This document shows positions 30,488-42,091 of a DNA stretch of 64,000 nucleotides, in pieces. The position numbers were made by a program, and so were the translations under genes. Source of the stretch: Papiliotrema nemorosa (lineage: Eukaryota; Basidiomycota; Tremellomycetes; Tremellales; Rhynchogastremaceae); the NCBI GenBank assembly GCA_032158125.1, contig JASKOT010000002.1, positions 930,001 through 994,000 on the forward strand, in the 5' to 3' direction. The notes under the pieces are model-generated. The model had not been told where the DNA came from, made no database searches, and was given only the letters and a program-made list of their open reading frames with translations. Within the stretch, counting starts at the first letter, position 1; each line of letters begins with the position of its first letter.

Positions 30488-30756
30488 GTTGAGCTGTGAG
30501 ATGGAGAGATGCCTAGAATCGCTGTAGATGTCTCGAACTGCCCAACATTCTGGGATAAAATAGAAGACTCAAAAATACACCCAAATAAATATTATTCTCC
30601 CCCCCCGGCCCAGCCTGGGTGGAATGGCGGCGATGACCGACTAGGGTATAGGACGCTTCGATGACTTCAACGGGGTGAGCTTACGCGTTGGGACCGTCGA
30701 CATTGGGCTATACATTGGAGTACTAGCGAACCCCGAATCTCAGCGCAATACACACA

Positions 30757-32784
30757 ATGTCGTTCAACCAGAGAAAACAGGAGAAAGACTACTCTTCAGA
30801 GGTCAAGACACTCCAGCCGGAAGTGGAAGAGCTGGCCAAGGTGAGCTTACCCGTTCGGATCCCAGATTGGAAGCTCATCCCAGTCTGGCAAGCTGCAAGA
30901 TGCGATCGAGAAGATCACCCTGCTGGAGAAGCAGACTCGTAATGTGAGCTGCATCTATCCCTCTATCGATGTGAAGCTCACAGACAGGCTGCAGACATGT
31001 CCTCCACCTCGACTCTCCTCGTCCTGCTCGCTCGACTGCTCTGGGAGGCCAAATCATTTGAAGAGCTCAATAACCAGCTCACACTCATGTCCAAGAAACA
31101 CGGGCAGCTGAAAGAAGCAGTCGTGAGGATGGTAGATGAGGCAATGACATGGCTGCCCGAGTTGAAACAGAGGAAAGATGCGGGAGAATACAAAGGTGGG
31201 AAGGACAGGTGGTTGGAGCTGGTCAACACATTGAGGGATATCACTGAGGGAAAGGTCAGCTGGAACAAGCCGGGTGTTGGTTGCGGACAGCTGATATTAT
31301 CAGATCTACCTGGAGCTCGCTCGAGCTAGATTGACAGGGATGCTGGCGGCGCACCATGAGGCGCTAGCAGAGACGGCTCCTTCAGAAGCTTCCTGTAAGT
31401 GATCAACAAGCCGACGTAGCTATTGAGGCTGATCTAAGCGTCAACGGTAGCGCCTGTGAGCGCATCCGCCGAGGCCGAATCATCGACAAGCAAGGACAAG
31501 CCAAAGAAAGAGCCCGTCACCAAGAAGGATCACCTGGACGCTGCGGCAGACTTGATGTCGGATATTCAGGTCGAGACGTATAGCAGTATGGACAAAAGGG
31601 AGAAGACAGAATTGTAAGATATCTCTTTGTACCCGTTCCGTGAGCTGACTGAGTAGTATTCTCGAACAGATGCGATTGGAGAGTCTGAGAGGGAACTGGG
31701 TCAAGGTTAGGGTTGGATCAAGAAAGATCAACCGGGTGTACCTGAAGGAGAAAGACAGTGCAGTGAGCTGCTATATTCATGAGCGCAAGGATACAGCTGA
31801 CATGACTAGGATATGAAATTACGATATTACGACTTGATGGTGCAACTTGCCCTGCAAGAAGATCGATATTTGGAGGCATGTAGCGCCTACCAAGAGGTCT
31901 GGGATACAGAGGAGATCAAGAAGGACGAGGCTCGAGAGATTAATGTGAGTTAAAGGCTGTTTCGCCGCTACTCATTGGCTGACGATCAAGGTACTTGAGA
32001 ACATCATGACTTACGTCGTTCTGGCACCCTATGACAACGAGCAATCAGACATGCTGCACAAGCTTTACGCCGACCCGGCACTACAAAAGTCTCCACTGTA
32101 CTGGTATGTCAATTCACAGGCGATCGATCATTGCTGACTGCGAAGCGAACTGGTCAAATGCTTCGTCACCAACGAGTTGATGCGATGGCCTGGTATCGAG
32201 TCTTTGTATGGACAAACGCTACAGCAGAGCCCAGTCTTTGCGCCAGACTCGAAGCTCGGATTGAAGACTGGCACAAAGGCCGATGGCAAGAAGAAGGCAG
32301 AGGACGCGCAGCCTGGTGTTGCCCGATGGGAGGATCTGCATAAGCGTGTGATCGAGCATGTAAGTGATTGAGTGGTTTTGATTTTGAGAGCGTTCTGATG
32401 CTTCAGAATATCCGGGTCATCGCCAAATATTATTCGCGTATCACGATGGAGCGACTCACCGAGCTTTTGGACCTGCCTGCGGACAAGACTGAGCGAACGT
32501 TGTGCAAGCTGGTCACGGACAAGACGGTGTACGCCAGGATCGATCGACCGAAGGGGATCGTCACTTTCAAAGCGAAGCAAACCAACTATCAGGTACTCAA
32601 CGCATGGAGTGGAGATATCGGCAAGATTCTGAATCTGGTTGAGAAGACTAGTCATTTGGTTTCCAAGGTGAGCCGAAGAGTCGCGCGTGCCGATAAAGCT
32701 TACCAACAGGAATACGCTATGCAAGAGGCGACGACTGGGAAGAAGGTCACCACGGCCCCATCGAAGACTGCGCAGACGGCATAG
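30757..32784 (+). CDS. RPN5: 26S proteasome regulatory lid subunit Rpn5
   Basis: Eleven exons: 30757-30840, 30884-30943, 30988-31254, 31304-31394, 31439-31613, 31657-31762, 31810-31944, 31991-32103, 32146-32359, 32407-32667, 32710-32784; 526 residues. Recognisable parts: EKDYSSEVKTLQPEVEELAK, LEKQTRNAADM, LTLMSKKHGQLKEAVVRMVD, RLESLRGNWVKVRVGSRKIN, VLAPYDNEQSDMLHKLYADP, then the PCI domain (NIRVIAKYYSRITMERLTEL, ARIDRPKGIVTFKAKQ, TSHLVSK). Rpn5 is a helical-repeat scaffold of the proteasome lid. It is somewhat longer than yeast Rpn5 because of Ser/Lys-rich inserts (about residues 165-200, and before the PCI domain). The last intron (42 nt) is stop-free and a multiple of three, so retention is silent for the frame. 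Confidence 0.94.
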
Positions 32785-33395
32785 AGGTTACAATAGCAAG
32801 TAGGATAGGTGCCATGTACACATATTGCATCGAGTGGGCTGCAGTTTTTGCCTCTTTGGAGCATCCGAAACGCGTGCCACTCTCGACGCGTAGAAGGGGG
32901 GCCATGTCGAAACATCACGAGGAATGTAGAATTGTGAACGGCATCATGTACGGGGATAGGATGCACCGAGGACGTCGAAGCTGGACAGCATTGAATGTTG
33001 CATGCATTGCAGCCTGTACAGATTGACGAGAGCGAAGATGTTGTGGGAGTAAGTTGACCTCGCTGTGACCTTGTGCCTCCCTTTGACCTCACGGGGTCCT
33101 GTTCATCTCCCTTTGTAGCATTCATCAACCTCCTCTTAGCTTCGTTCAGCCAGCATACGAGACTCATTTTACATCTCGGACGACCTCTCCAGCTTCGATA
33201 CGCTGTAGTTCTCGAAACTTAGCGAGCTTCGAAACCAGCATCGTCAAACCTTGTGTTTCATCACTTCCACCCGACGGTTCGACGTTATTAACCTCCTTTC
33301 GATTTCGCATCATTCACAACAACAACAATAACGACATACCTCTTCATCGTTAGACCATCGCGGAAACGACCTTGGATGAGGGATCAGTCGTGAGC
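32785..33395. promoter_or_regulatory. Intergenic RPN5 / kelch gene
   Basis: About 610 bp; no gene recognised. The last 200 bp before 33396 have CAACAACAA and pyrimidine tracts like a 5' leader. Confidence 0.5.
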
Positions 33396-36300
33396 ATGTC
33401 TCTGTTCAAGCGTAAACAAAGCAAAGAGAAGGATGCGCCGGTGGCATCGACTGGAGGACCGGGAGTTGCGGAATCACCTAGCAATAGTCCGCCTGTAACG
33501 TGAGTTCACATCTCTCGCTTCACTCGACCATATTGCTATCTTTCTCCTCTCTACAAGAGCGGAGAATAGTGTGGAAGTGGAGAAAGAGATCTTGAAGGCA
33601 CTGCTCAGCTGGATGGATTTCCGTTTCATCCATCCTCACGCGTTGTCGCCAGCCCTCCCTCGCAACTCATCATCTCTAATCCCATGCTACCCTACCCAGT
33701 CTGCTGTGCTGTGATTGTCGGACGCGATTGTTTTCCTTGTCTGGAACGCGTCGAACTGTCAAGCTGATCCATCGCTATTTCCGTTCATCCCGACATTGTC
33801 ACCATTCACGCAATATAATCTCTCTCATGATCCCTCACCATGCGACCGCGTAAATCTTCCGTCGTATACAGCACGGCGCCGCAAATGGGACAACAGAGGC
33901 CTGGGCAGGTTCCATACCAGGCAAACGGATCGACACCGCCCATGGTCAATGGAAGGCGGATGACTTCGAACCCCGTACGTTCTAGATGGATGAGGTTTGA
34001 TACGGGAACCGACTGATGGGTCGTAGATGCAGAACGGTGGACCGCCCATGATGTCTCCCCAACAAGCGTACCATCACCCAAATCAACAGCAGGGATACGG
34101 AAATCTGCCGCCGAACGGCATCCCTCCAAATCAACAGAACCAGCCTTACCCCACTCCGGATATCAACGGACCTGTTGTTCAAGGCTCCTCGCTACCCAAC
34201 GGACCGGGTGCCAGACAATCAACCGTGCCAAACTCTTCATACCCATGGTCAACGAGACCATTGAGGTTGTTTCCTGCTCAAACTTCCCCTCCTTCAGCCC
34301 CGCAGTCCCCCTTTCCGCGATACGGACTATCGGTCCCTGCCTTTCCATCCCATTCCGGACACATGTTGTTGTTCGGAGGTCTGGTACATGAGCATGTGAG
34401 GAATGATCTCTGGAGTATGGACGTGAGGGATTGTACGACGATGCAGGTGAAGACGAAAGGGGATGCTCCTGTTGCGAGAGTGGGACACGCTTCAGCCATT
34501 GCGGACAGGATCATGCTGGTCTGGGGAGGAGATACAAAAGTCAAGCAGGACGACTACCAGGACGAGGGATTGTATATCTTGGATCTTAGTGTGTCCTGCC
34601 CATTCCTGTCATTTGCAAGACTAACATTGCAGGAACACAAGAGTGGACTCGAGTCCCCGTGGCATCCGGGCCTGTTGGACGATACGGTCACGCAGTCTGT
34701 ATGCACGAGACAAAGTTCTACGTGTTTGGAGGTCAAGCAGAAGGAGAATTTATGAATGATCTGTGGGCATACGATATCCGACAACTCTCGTCAGACAAGC
34801 AACATCGATGGGAGCAGATCCAGTATACAACTCCTGCACCGCCGAGAAGAACGGGTCACGGTCTGATATCGCACCAAGGGAAATTATACCTCTTTGGTGG
34901 AACAGATGGGAGCTATCATTACAACGATACTTGGGCATTCGACATCGCATCGGGAATTTGGACAGAGTTGTCGTGTATAGGGTATATCCCCGTTCCACGG
35001 GAAGGGCATGCCGCCGCGGTGGTCGACGATGTCATGTACATATTCGGTGGAAGAGACGTCAACGGGAAGGATTTGGGAGATCTTGCTGCGTTCCGCATTA
35101 CAAGTAAGTGACTCCAGAAACCCGAAGAAAGAGATTGACAATAGACCAACGATGGTACATGTTTCAAAATATGGGTCCGGCACCGACAGCCCGTTCCGGA
35201 CACGCAATGGTTGCTGCACACGGCAAGATTTTCGTCGTCGGTGGTGAAGCCAATGCCTCTTCGCCGCAAGTCAGGGACGATCCCTCGGTGCTCCATGTCC
35301 TGGATACAAGTGAGTACACAGTCAGGCGGTTCTTGCACAAACTCATGATCCAGCGAAAATCAAATATCCTCCAGATAATCAACCGCCTCGACAGGTCAAA
35401 ACTCGCATGTCGGACGCCGCCAGTCAGCAGAACATATCAGAACGAGGATCTGGACCGGGCGATACGCCTCAGTCGACTTGGAAAGGGCTGGCTCCTTCTG
35501 CTTCCGTTGACAGTCTGGCCCGAGCAGCTTCGGGTCCAAATGCTTCGGATCGCCAGCAACAGGGAGCTGTTCAGACGCCACCCATCTCCCTTGCTCCTGC
35601 ACTTCCAGCAAATATAAATCCTAGTGTCCCTCGATCCGAATCACAAGACACCACTTCGAGACCTACAAACGGACCACCTCAACGCCCACGCCGGGAGGGA
35701 GACGAAGAGTACAGAAGGGCCATGTCACCTACCAATGGCGGATCTTCCCCTACTCAGCCTAACTTCCGAGTCACGTCGCCAAATGGAACGGGACCGTCGT
35801 CGCCTCCTCATGTTGGCAAGAATGGCTTCAACGCCAGTGTTCTTGGGACAAGATCGCCGTCGCCTCGTATGCGCATGTCAGACGCCGACAGGCCTGCTCC
35901 TCCACCTGACGCTTTCTACTATGGCAGATCGCCCACGGCCAATGGCTTCAACGCACGTCCGTCCTCGTTGTCGGGTTCGTCGGATCTCATGCGTGAGATC
36001 AAGGCCAAAGAGGGGGAGCTCGATGCTGGGAGGAAAAGAGAAGCGGCTTTGAGACTCATCATTGCAAAGGCTACCTCTCAGGGACTCGTCTTGGATCCTG
36101 AGGAGGCAGAAGCAGAGGGCGAGACCGAGTTGCAAGGCGATGAAGGGACGGTAAGGAAGTTGGCGGATGCGTTGGTGCGCCTCAAGCAAGAGAAGGCTTC
36201 AATACAGGTCAGCTGGTCCAACCCATTTTGAGCACCTCGCTAATGAGGCAGAATGATTTGGTCGCTCAGATCAGAATAGCATCAGATAGAGCTGTCGAAT

Positions 36301-38538
36301 CTGAACGTTTAAGGCGGGGCGCTCTGCAAGAAGCCGCTTTCTTCCGGGCCAAAGTCGCTACTCTCGAATCGAATTCGCCCATCGACCTCGCTAGGATAGA
36401 AAAGGAACGCATCAATGAACTCGAACGACAGCTCGGCGCATTACATGCAGAACACTCGAACGCTCAACGTGAACTCGATCGAATCAATGGCGATTCCTCG
36501 TCTTCTCGAGATCTACACACCGCGGCAGTCCAGCGAGAAGCCGAGACGCTCAAACGAGCCGAGGACGCCGAGGAGGCACATCGACAAGCTGTCGAAGAGC
36601 TTGAAGAGCTTCAAGTGAGGGTCAAGATGGCTGAGACGTCCATGCGGGAGCACTCGGAGAGGCTAGTCTCCTTATCCTCCGCGGCACAGCAGCGAGAAGC
36701 GGAACGCGACCGATTACAGACTCAACTCGACGAAGCGAGCACGCAGCGCGATGGTCATCTGGCGCTCATAGAGCAGGTACAAGCTGCCGTTGCGGCCGCA
36801 GGAGCCAGGTCGGTCGAACTGGAGAGTCACCATGAGAAGGCCGCCGGGCGGATAGAGGAGCTCGAGCGCGAGTTGGCAGAGACCAAGCTTGATCTTGAAA
36901 CGAAGACGAGAGATGCTGAGACTGCTCGGGAGAGGATCGCCGAGGTCGAAAACGCTTATGCTAAATCCCGCGAAGAGGCAGACTCGCTCAGGAATGTCAC
37001 TACGTCCCATCTGGGAGAACTGCTCGAGTCACACAAAAGTCTTCGGGCGGACGACACGAGAGCCGTACGCGGTCATCAAGACCAAGTCAGGGCTCTGGAA
37101 GAAGAAGGCAACTCTTTGCGCCGAATGTTGAAAGAAGCTGGACAGCGACTGGACGCCGCGGAGTCCGGTGTATCGCATCATCGACAAAAGGCGAGAAATC
37201 TCGAAATAGAGCATCAATCGCTTCGTGGTGAGATGAGGGCGCACCGGACAAAGCTGCTCAGTGCTCAGCAGGAGCTGAATCGGTACAAGGAGATGCACGG
37301 AGCGAAAGATCAAGAGTTGCGAGACCGGGATCTGGCGGTAACGGAAATTGAAACGAGGTGTAACATGCTTCGCAATCTTTGTGAGTGTCTGATTAATCTC
37401 TTGGGGGCAGAGCTCATGTATCAGTGGCCGATCACGGGATCGCAGTCAACGACAGTGATTTGGCCCAAGCGGACACGTCGACTTCGCGCGAGCTCGAATC
37501 TCAACTACGAGACCGCACGCGAGCGCATGAGAACGCTCAACGCGAGATCGAAGAGCTCACTCAACGGTGTCACGAGGCTGAAGACAAGGTCGAATCGCTC
37601 GGTAGATTGGTCGACCGAATCAAAGATGCCAGAAGCCCGACTTCTCAGTCTATGCGATCTCCATCCCCACCTGCCGATTCTGATCGAAGAATACTCGAGG
37701 CGGAGCGGAAAATGTTCGAGATGGAATCGCAGCACAAGGAGAAGATGGCTGCCTTGGAGGGTGATTATCAGACAGCCGTCAGATACGTCAAGGGTACAGA
37801 GAAGATGCTCAAGCGAATGAAGGTATGTGGTAATCAACAGTCGCCTTTGAAGTGAGCTGATGATCAGGACGAGCTGAACAAGCAAAAAGCTGCGAATGTC
37901 TCGCTGCAAACTGAGATGGACGGTCTGACTGGTCGATCTTCCAATGAACCGGGAGGAAGGACGCGTGACGCTTCAGGTCGAGCTACACCTTCATCCGCCG
38001 ACGGTGAGATCTCAAGGCGCCTGGACAAGCTGCAAACCCAGTACAATGCTCTACAAGCGGAACTAGCAGCATCGAGGGATGTTTTATCTGCCCGTGAGAG
38101 GGAGGTGGAAGTCTTACGAATGCGATGTGAAGAGGCCGAGAGAGAGGTGGAAGTCTTGCGAGACGATCTGGCTCAGGCTCAGCAGAGGATAAGCACGTTG
38201 TTGGATATGGGCGGAGAGACTGGATTCGGATTGGGCAGTGATGAAGACCATCAGAGAGAGTCACTAGGTTCAAGTGAAGAGGCTTCCATGGCTTTTGACA
38301 AGGTGAGTCAGAGAGTTTCCGACAGAGGATTACGCTAACGAGATAGTTTACGAAAGAATTGAAACAGTGGGAAAGATCGAGGTCGCCTCAGAATGGACAG
38401 AATGCGTCGGATGACGAACATCATCAAGTGACGCAGAAGCCTGGTGTCGTTGCCAGTGCGGGTCCGACGGCGAGTGCTGTAGCTAGTAAGGGGCACAAGA
38501 GGGATTCTTCAGAGTATTCTGGCAATTGGGTCCAGTGA
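33396..38538 (+). CDS. Kelch-repeat / coiled-coil cell-polarity protein (Tea1/Kel1-like)
   Basis: Ten exons: 33396-33499, 33872-33974, 34027-34588, 34633-35103, 35145-35309, 35354-36207, 36252-37380, 37413-37822, 37868-38302, 38347-38538; about 1474 residues. Six kelch repeats (about residues 170-490) show the GG doublets and spaced Tyr/Trp: GHMLLFGGLVHEHVRNDLW, YGHAVCMHETKFYVFGGQ, GHGLISHQGKLYLFGGTDG, GHAAAVVDDVMYIFGGRDV, GHAMVAAHGKIFVVGGEA. Then comes a Ser/Pro/Asn-rich linker and a very long coiled coil (about residues 700-1380). The end is RDSSEYSGNWVQ. The architecture is that of Tea1/Kel1 proteins, which mark growth sites and connect microtubule ends or formins to the cortex. The first intron (372 nt) is unusually long and may hide a small exon; the acceptor GGCAGAG at 37412 is chosen by frame. 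Confidence 0.88.
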
Positions 38539-38933
38539 TGATGGGCTAGCCTGGGATGCAAGGATACGTATGATAATGTAGTGATTATACTGGATCGAAG
38601 AATGAGCTAGTATTTAACGGTCTCGGAACGATGGATCATGTCTGTTTGGTTGGAATACGAATTGGAGATGCCTTGCTTAACGCAGCTAAGTTGAGTGTTC
38701 TTCTTGTAGGGGCACGCTGTGTAGTGTTGTTTTGCCTGTGTGCAGTGCAGAATCTAGCAGCGCGGTCAACGTGGACCCATCTCACTGAATGGGCGCCGAA
38801 AACCGCAGCCTGGATCTGCCAATACTCGGTCATCATTGTATTGCATGCATATGACGAACACGGGGGTCCTGCATGGTCTATCTCTGATGCTTCGCTTGGT
38901 ATCATTCTACATTCTGCGACGACTCAGGTACCC
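38539..38933. other. Intergenic, convergent 3' ends
   Basis: About 400 bp between the kelch gene and the dioxygenase-like gene; nothing recognised. Confidence 0.5.
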
Positions 38934-40433
38934 TCAGCTGAAAAGGGCTCGCATGTGTCGAGCGGCGCCTTGAATCAACGCACCAGGTCGGACCGCCAAA
39001 GTTGGACAATTTCTCGCAGCGCCGTTGGAGCTGGCCGTAGTGGTCGAGCCTGAGGACTCTGCCGAGGTGCCGGACGAGTCTGCAGAGCCGGTGCTGGTGC
39101 TACCTGATGCCACCGCGATGGTCGATGTCGACGCCGAAGCCGAGGCGGAAGCGACCGCTTCGATAGCTGAATAGCTGTAATATTCCCCTGTCCCACCGCT
39201 CAAATCTCCCTCGGCGTCATTGACGTATCCCCCTTCTTCAGTGTATACAGAAGCGGGAGAGGTGGTGTAAGAGGTGTTGGTGGTGATACCCACGGTGACC
39301 CAAGCGTAGATTCCATCACTGACATCGTCCCCCAAGAGCACATATTCGAAGAAGGGATCAGAGGCACCTTCTACTGCCAACCCAGCCAAAATACTATCTT
39401 CCGAATTCTCAGTCACCGTTTGGGTGTTCTCCGAGTAAGGCAAAATAGTCGCGACTTCATCCAACAATGTCTGATCAAAGAACAATTGACTGATGTGGAG
39501 AGCTACCGAATCGCCATCGCCTGTACTTCCCGTACCGATCGTTCCGTTCTCGTATACGGTAACATTGGTGTGCCCCACCACGTGAACATGAGTCGCTCGG
39601 CCGGTGTAATGACCTGGAAAGACCGATTTCATAGTGGCGACGCCCATATCGTCGGTCGGGGTTATACCCCTCAAAGCGGTATTGTTGAGATTCGACTCAT
39701 CGCTCGAGTCACCATTCCCGCTCGCCACGACGCCAGAGTACACCCCGCTCACGTTGGCATGCCACATTTCCCAGTAGAGGCCGACCACAGGGGAACACGA
39801 GCCTACGTCGATGACTTGAGTCGACATGTAGATGGGGATTCCAGGCTCAGACTCTGACATGTCATCTCGGACGTATTCGCCGCTGACAAAGTACGGTCCG
39901 ATGGTCGCTTCAGGCTGAAGGAGGCAAGTCGTATCATCGTCCGATGAGTCGAATATGGTAGAAGAGGTAGAGGTGGCATTAATATCGGTTCGGTTGGAGG
40001 CATGAGAGGTGTTGAGCAGACTCTCGCCATAGGTGTCGAACGAGGTGCTGCCACCGCTGCCTCCACTGCCACCACCACTACTGCTTCCGCTAGGCATGGA
40101 TCCGCCCGCACCGTCCGTCTCGGAAGGCATGGGGCCAGTCATCATGCCACTGGAGCTAACATCTTGTCGCCGATGGATCGCGGACTCCTTTGTAGCCCGA
40201 AGCTCCGCTCGTAGATGCGCGATCTCGGTAGATCGCCTTTCCGCGAGTCGATTGTTTAAGTCTCGTTTGTGCGGTGCATTGTTGCAAGACGAGTAAGATC
40301 GACCGTGGTGCTCGAAGAAAGACCGTTTGGATTTGATAGAATTTGCTTCGTCGGTATGGTCCTCGCCCGGATGGGCATTGGCCAGGGTAACAAGGAGAGT
40401 AAAGAGAAGAGGTAGTTTGAAGAGGTTGACCAT
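38934..40433 (-). CDS. Secreted intradiol ring-cleavage dioxygenase-like protein
   Basis: Single open frame of 499 residues. The start chosen is MVNLFKLPLLFTLLVTLANA, a clear signal peptide. Residues about 60-180 are Ser/Gly-rich with Asn-X-Ser/Thr sites. The dioxygenase domain follows: CLLQPEATIGPYFVSGEYVR, PVVGLYWEMWHANVSGVYSG, GVATMKSVFPGHYTGRATHV and HVVGH. These contain the Tyr and the H-x-H that in intradiol dioxygenases bind Fe(III). The C-terminal ~60 residues are Ala/Ser/Thr-rich, as in wall-attached proteins. Secreted members occur widely in fungi, and some act on catechols or lignin-derived aromatics (family knowledge; substrate here unknown). A TATA box lies 62-69 bp upstream. Confidence 0.88.
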   Translation of the reverse strand: MVNLFKLPLLFTLLVTLANAHPGEDHTDEANSIKSKRSFFEHHGRSYSSCNNAPHKRDLNNRLAERRSTEIAHLRAELRATKESAIHRRQDVSSSGMMTGPMPSETDGAGGSMPSGSSSGGGSGGSGGSTSFDTYGESLLNTSHASNRTDINATSTSSTIFDSSDDDTTCLLQPEATIGPYFVSGEYVRDDMSESEPGIPIYMSTQVIDVGSCSPVVGLYWEMWHANVSGVYSGVVASGNGDSSDESNLNNTALRGITPTDDMGVATMKSVFPGHYTGRATHVHVVGHTNVTVYENGTIGTGSTGDGDSVALHISQLFFDQTLLDEVATILPYSENTQTVTENSEDSILAGLAVEGASDPFFEYVLLGDDVSDGIYAWVTVGITTNTSYTTSPASVYTEEGGYVNDAEGDLSGGTGEYYSYSAIEAVASASASASTSTIAVASGSTSTGSADSSGTSAESSGSTTTASSNGAARNCPTLAVRPGALIQGAARHMRALFS

Positions 40434-40494
40434 GGTGAGGGCAGGCGTGGAGAGTGAAGTGTTGGTTCGAGAGTGACAGCGACCAGTTGGCCAG

Positions 40495-40502
40495 TATATA
40501 TA
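40495..40502 (-). promoter_or_regulatory. TATA box of the dioxygenase-like gene
   Basis: TATATATA (palindromic, read on the minus strand as GTATATATAC), 62-69 bp upstream of the chosen ATG. Confidence 0.6.
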
Positions 40503-41604
40503 CCTGAGGTAACACATCTCGCAGTTGAAAGACCATTGCGAAGCAGCCAATGGCATTTTCCGCGATGCAGTTTACACAGCGCGTAGTGTGGACAGTCGAC
40601 TGAGCAGAAGGCGACTTGAAACAAGCCATTTCCTCAGTCGCGTCTCTCCTACTATACCAGACCCCGGACTGCTTGAACGCATGTACTGTATCAGCGAAAG
40701 GGCCTGGAAGAAACGCCACAGAGAGATCGACTTTGCCGCAGTGATGCGATCTCATCACGATTAGCGAAGATCTGCGGTTTTCTTGGCTTGCGCGGTGCTG
40801 CCGTGTCGAGCGAATCGTGTGTATATTGAGCGACGATGCCAAGGCTCACAAAGTTGCAAGTGCGTCCCCAGTCAACATGTTGTGCATCGCTCTGAATTGT
40901 AGGCGTGTACTGGCCTTTCGTGAAAATCGGGAGTGCGCCTGATGTGGCTGCGCGGTCATCGGTGGTTGAGCCGCAGCTGGTAGATACGCTGCGGGCACTA
41001 TTCTTACGATCCATTGGTATTTCCAATTGGCACCTCTTTAAGGTCTGCTGGAGTCAACCTGAGCGATGATGTTCTCACTCACCGTACTACCATTGTGAAC
41101 GAAAACCCTTACGGATGCAGATCCATCATCATCTGAAACATTACCTCCGACGTCAGCGGCTCGCCGGAGAATTGGGCACATGTTTTTGACATCAACAGGA
41201 GCCTGTCATCGTCAAGATGCGTGCATGCATCAAGGACACCATGTGAGACCAGTAGAATCGTCTGTGATGTACGAGCAATGCACCACCATCGATGAGTTAC
41301 ACCGTAGGAGGAAGATCACCTGATCACTCGATGCTTCTGTCATTCTGGGTCCCCCACACGCTGAGCCGGCTGCTCATCACCTAATACCCCTCCAGGGAAC
41401 CGGGAAGCAGATGGTATCCCTGAGCCAAACGATGCCGGGCATCTTCGCATACGATGCATGGGATCGCTTGCTTGTCCAGGAGGAGCGAACAAGGGCTTCC
41501 CGAAACGGTTCAAATCGAGGGGAATTAAAGGTGGTGACGTCTGTCTGAATGGGTCGTCTCGGCATTTCATGTCACTGCTCTGGCAGGGGGTCATGACTAC
41601 CAGA

Positions 41605-41619
41605 GGGGGGGGGGGGGGG
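41605..41619. repeat. G15 homopolymer
   Basis: Fifteen consecutive G on the plus strand in intergenic DNA; prone to length variation and to sequencing error. Confidence 0.8.
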
Positions 41620-42091
41620 TCAATAGATCGCACTTCCATGCATAGATGTGGGAGCAACTACCCAATCCCACTCTCAAGCTGGGCAAGTGTCGACGATACC
41701 ATCCTTGTGCTTGATTCTCGACATTGAATCGGCCGTCGAGATACCAGTCGCATCCGGAGAATATCGCCGCGTGAATACAGCAAACTCAATCCCCGAGAGG
41801 TCATTCCCACCCAGACGACGACTATACCAAGCACAAACCCATATCGCTCACTACACATCTACATTTGTCATCTCGCGATACACCAAGCAGCACTAGACTC
41901 TTGCGCTCTGCATCCCAACCAACCCGACAGGCCCCCTCGATGTCTCCGGATAGTACGGATGAAATCACCCTAGACTTATGACAACAATCCACTCGACGCG
42001 TTCTATATTAGTCCTTTATCGATAAGGCATCCAGAACACACATCACCCTGTCAGTCTCGGGGGAGCGGGATCACCTCGGAGAGGTGAAGAA

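Larger units (their letters stand above)
40434..42091. promoter_or_regulatory. Divergent promoter region, dioxygenase-like / ankyrin gene
   Basis: About 1.65 kb with no supported gene. It contains the TATA box at 40495-40502 and the G15 tract at 41605-41619. Open frames on both strands are short and without family features. Confidence 0.45.
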
